Below, piece by piece: positions 7,272 through 7,970 of a stretch of 7,970 bases of DNA (the first letter of the stretch is position 1; every line of letters starts with the position of its first letter). The position numbers and the translations under genes are program-made. Source of the DNA: Alphaproteobacteria bacterium (GTDB lineage: Bacteria; Pseudomonadota; Alphaproteobacteria; UBA6615). Under the pieces are notes generated by a model, which did not search any database, was not told the DNA's origin, and saw only the letters and a list, made by a program, of their open reading frames with translations. The stretch covers positions 1-7,970 of the forward strand of contig JAQWSA010000114.1 of assembly GCA_029243445.1 (NCBI GenBank), read 5' to 3'.

Positions 7272-7814
7272 TTATGTATTATCTGCATCTGTCTCTAATA
7301 GGCGAGGAATAAGTTCAGCAAAATTACATGGTCTATGCCTAATATCTAGTTGATCATTTAAAATTTGATCCCACCCATCTCTACAAGCACTTGTTGATCC
7401 AGGTAAAATAAATATATAGGTGCCACTAGATACAGCAGCATCTGCTCTGGATTGAACTGTTGATGTTCCAATTTTCTGATAACTAAGCCACCTAAATAAT
7501 TCACCAAATCCAGGAATCTCTTTTTCAGCTACTTGTTTAAGAGCCTCTGGGGTGACATCTCTGCCTGTTAATCCAGTTCCACCAGTAGAGATAATTACAT
7601 CTACAACTGTGTTTTTTATCCATTCACGAAACTGATTGGTTATTATATTTACATCATCCCGTACGATTTTTCTTTCAGCTAAAGTATGGCCGCTTTCTAA
7701 TAACCTAGAGACTAATAAATCGCCTGAGGCATCATTTTCAATACTGCGAGTATCCGAAATAGTAAGCACTGCAATATTAAGTGGTTGAAAAGTTATGTTT
7801 TGATTAATACTCAT
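7272..7814 (-). CDS. moaB: Molybdenum cofactor biosynthesis protein MoaB (MoaB/Mog family)
   Basis: MoaB/Mog proteins bind molybdopterin and, in the active members, adenylylate it before molybdate insertion. Conserved features in the 180 residues are NIAVLTISDTR (13-23), the MPT-binding loop STGGTGLTGRDVTPEA (76-91), IPGFGELFR (100-108) and ILPGSTSAC (136-144). The length is that of the single-domain family, so it is not a MogA-MoeA fusion. The N-terminal arrangement looks more like MoaB than Mog, but the two are hard to separate by eye. No other molybdenum-cofactor gene is in the window. The ATG at 7814 overlaps the stop of the upstream gene as ATGA. It follows a run of nine A's, with no clear Shine-Dalgarno, suggesting that translation depends on the upstream gene. 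Confidence 0.93.
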   Translation of the reverse strand: MSINQNITFQPLNIAVLTISDTRSIENDASGDLLVSRLLESGHTLAERKIVRDDVNIITNQFREWIKNTVVDVIISTGGTGLTGRDVTPEALKQVAEKEIPGFGELFRWLSYQKIGTSTVQSRADAAVSSGTYIFILPGSTSACRDGWDQILNDQLDIRHRPCNFAELIPRLLETDADNT

Positions 7815-7970
7815 TTTTTTTTAATTTTGCCTGCTATAGAATCTAATTGATGGTAATTGGGCCATAAACCTGCTGCAACATCACTTAAAGAATGGGCCTC
7901 TTGATTCAGTCTACTACGATATAACCATAAATTGGTAAGAATTCGTTCAATAAAAATTCTTGTTTCTTTT
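7811..7970 (-). CDS. C-terminal end of a probable soluble lytic murein transglycosylase (5' part outside the window)
   Basis: The minus strand from the window edge has an open frame ending in TGA at 7813-7811. It encodes about 52 residues: KETRIFIERILTNLWLYRSR (the first 20), then a stretch with SLSDVAAGLWPNYHQLD and a lysine-rich end. ETRxFIxRILxNLxxYRxRL closely resembles the end of the SLT catalytic domain, normally ETRNYVQRVLENLQVYRARL, and DxAAGxWPxY resembles the tail of alphaproteobacterial soluble lytic transglycosylases. These periplasmic enzymes cleave peptidoglycan between MurNAc and GlcNAc, forming 1,6-anhydroMurNAc. The catalytic Glu and signal peptide would lie outside the window. 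The stop overlaps the moaB ATG by four bases (ATGA), so the two are in one operon. Confidence 0.72.
   Translation of the reverse strand, partial: KETRIFIERILTNLWLYRSRLNQEAHSLSDVAAGLWPNYHQLDSIAGKIKKK

Overview
The window is a piece of an AT-rich alphaproteobacterial chromosome carrying ordinary housekeeping genes. The alphaproteobacterial assignment rests on several points. A CcrM-type adenine methyltransferase with its C-terminal RAMA domain follows rnhB. The smc N-terminus and the DUF721 protein both have the form typical of the Rhodospirillales/Caulobacterales. The order smc - DUF721 - mutY - ccrM - rnhB is, as I recall it, conserved in that class. The low GC content (estimated by eye) would fit a marine, AT-rich lineage, but the sequence alone does not identify the genus.

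Layout. Positions 1-231 (minus) hold the first 77 codons of smc. A 124-bp gap follows, then a DUF721/DciA-like gene (minus, 356-835). A 109-bp divergent intergenic region with an AT-rich hairpin separates it from mutY (plus, 945-2027), the only plus-strand gene. mutY converges with an amidohydrolase_2-family gene (minus, 2031-2858), leaving 3 bp between the two stop codons. Upstream of the amidohydrolase, on the same strand, are ccrM (2900-4003), rnhB (4087-4722) and a Kef/CPA2-type antiporter (4715-6082). The antiporter stop overlaps the rnhB start by 8 bases. After a 123-bp gap come an APH-fold kinase (6206-7249), moaB (7272-7814) and the 3' end of a probable lytic transglycosylase (7811-7970). 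The last two share an ATGA overlap.

How the genes relate. SMC (chromosome organisation), the DUF721/DciA-like protein (possible DnaB helicase partner), MutY (8-oxoG:A repair), RNase HII (ribonucleotide removal) and CcrM (GANTC methylation) form a genome-maintenance neighbourhood. The antiporter, amidohydrolase, kinase, MoaB and transglycosylase are metabolic or envelope genes with no evident common pathway. The best regulatory observation is a GANTC site upstream of ccrM, inside a plausible -35/-10 spacer. I found no tRNA, rRNA, CRISPR array, insertion sequence or prophage gene, no strong intrinsic terminator, and no gene-free stretch over 300 bases. I do not see a new multi-gene system. The findings are local oddities: a missing dsbA, a Kef channel without its RCK domain, an altered kinase catalytic loop, and start-site architecture.
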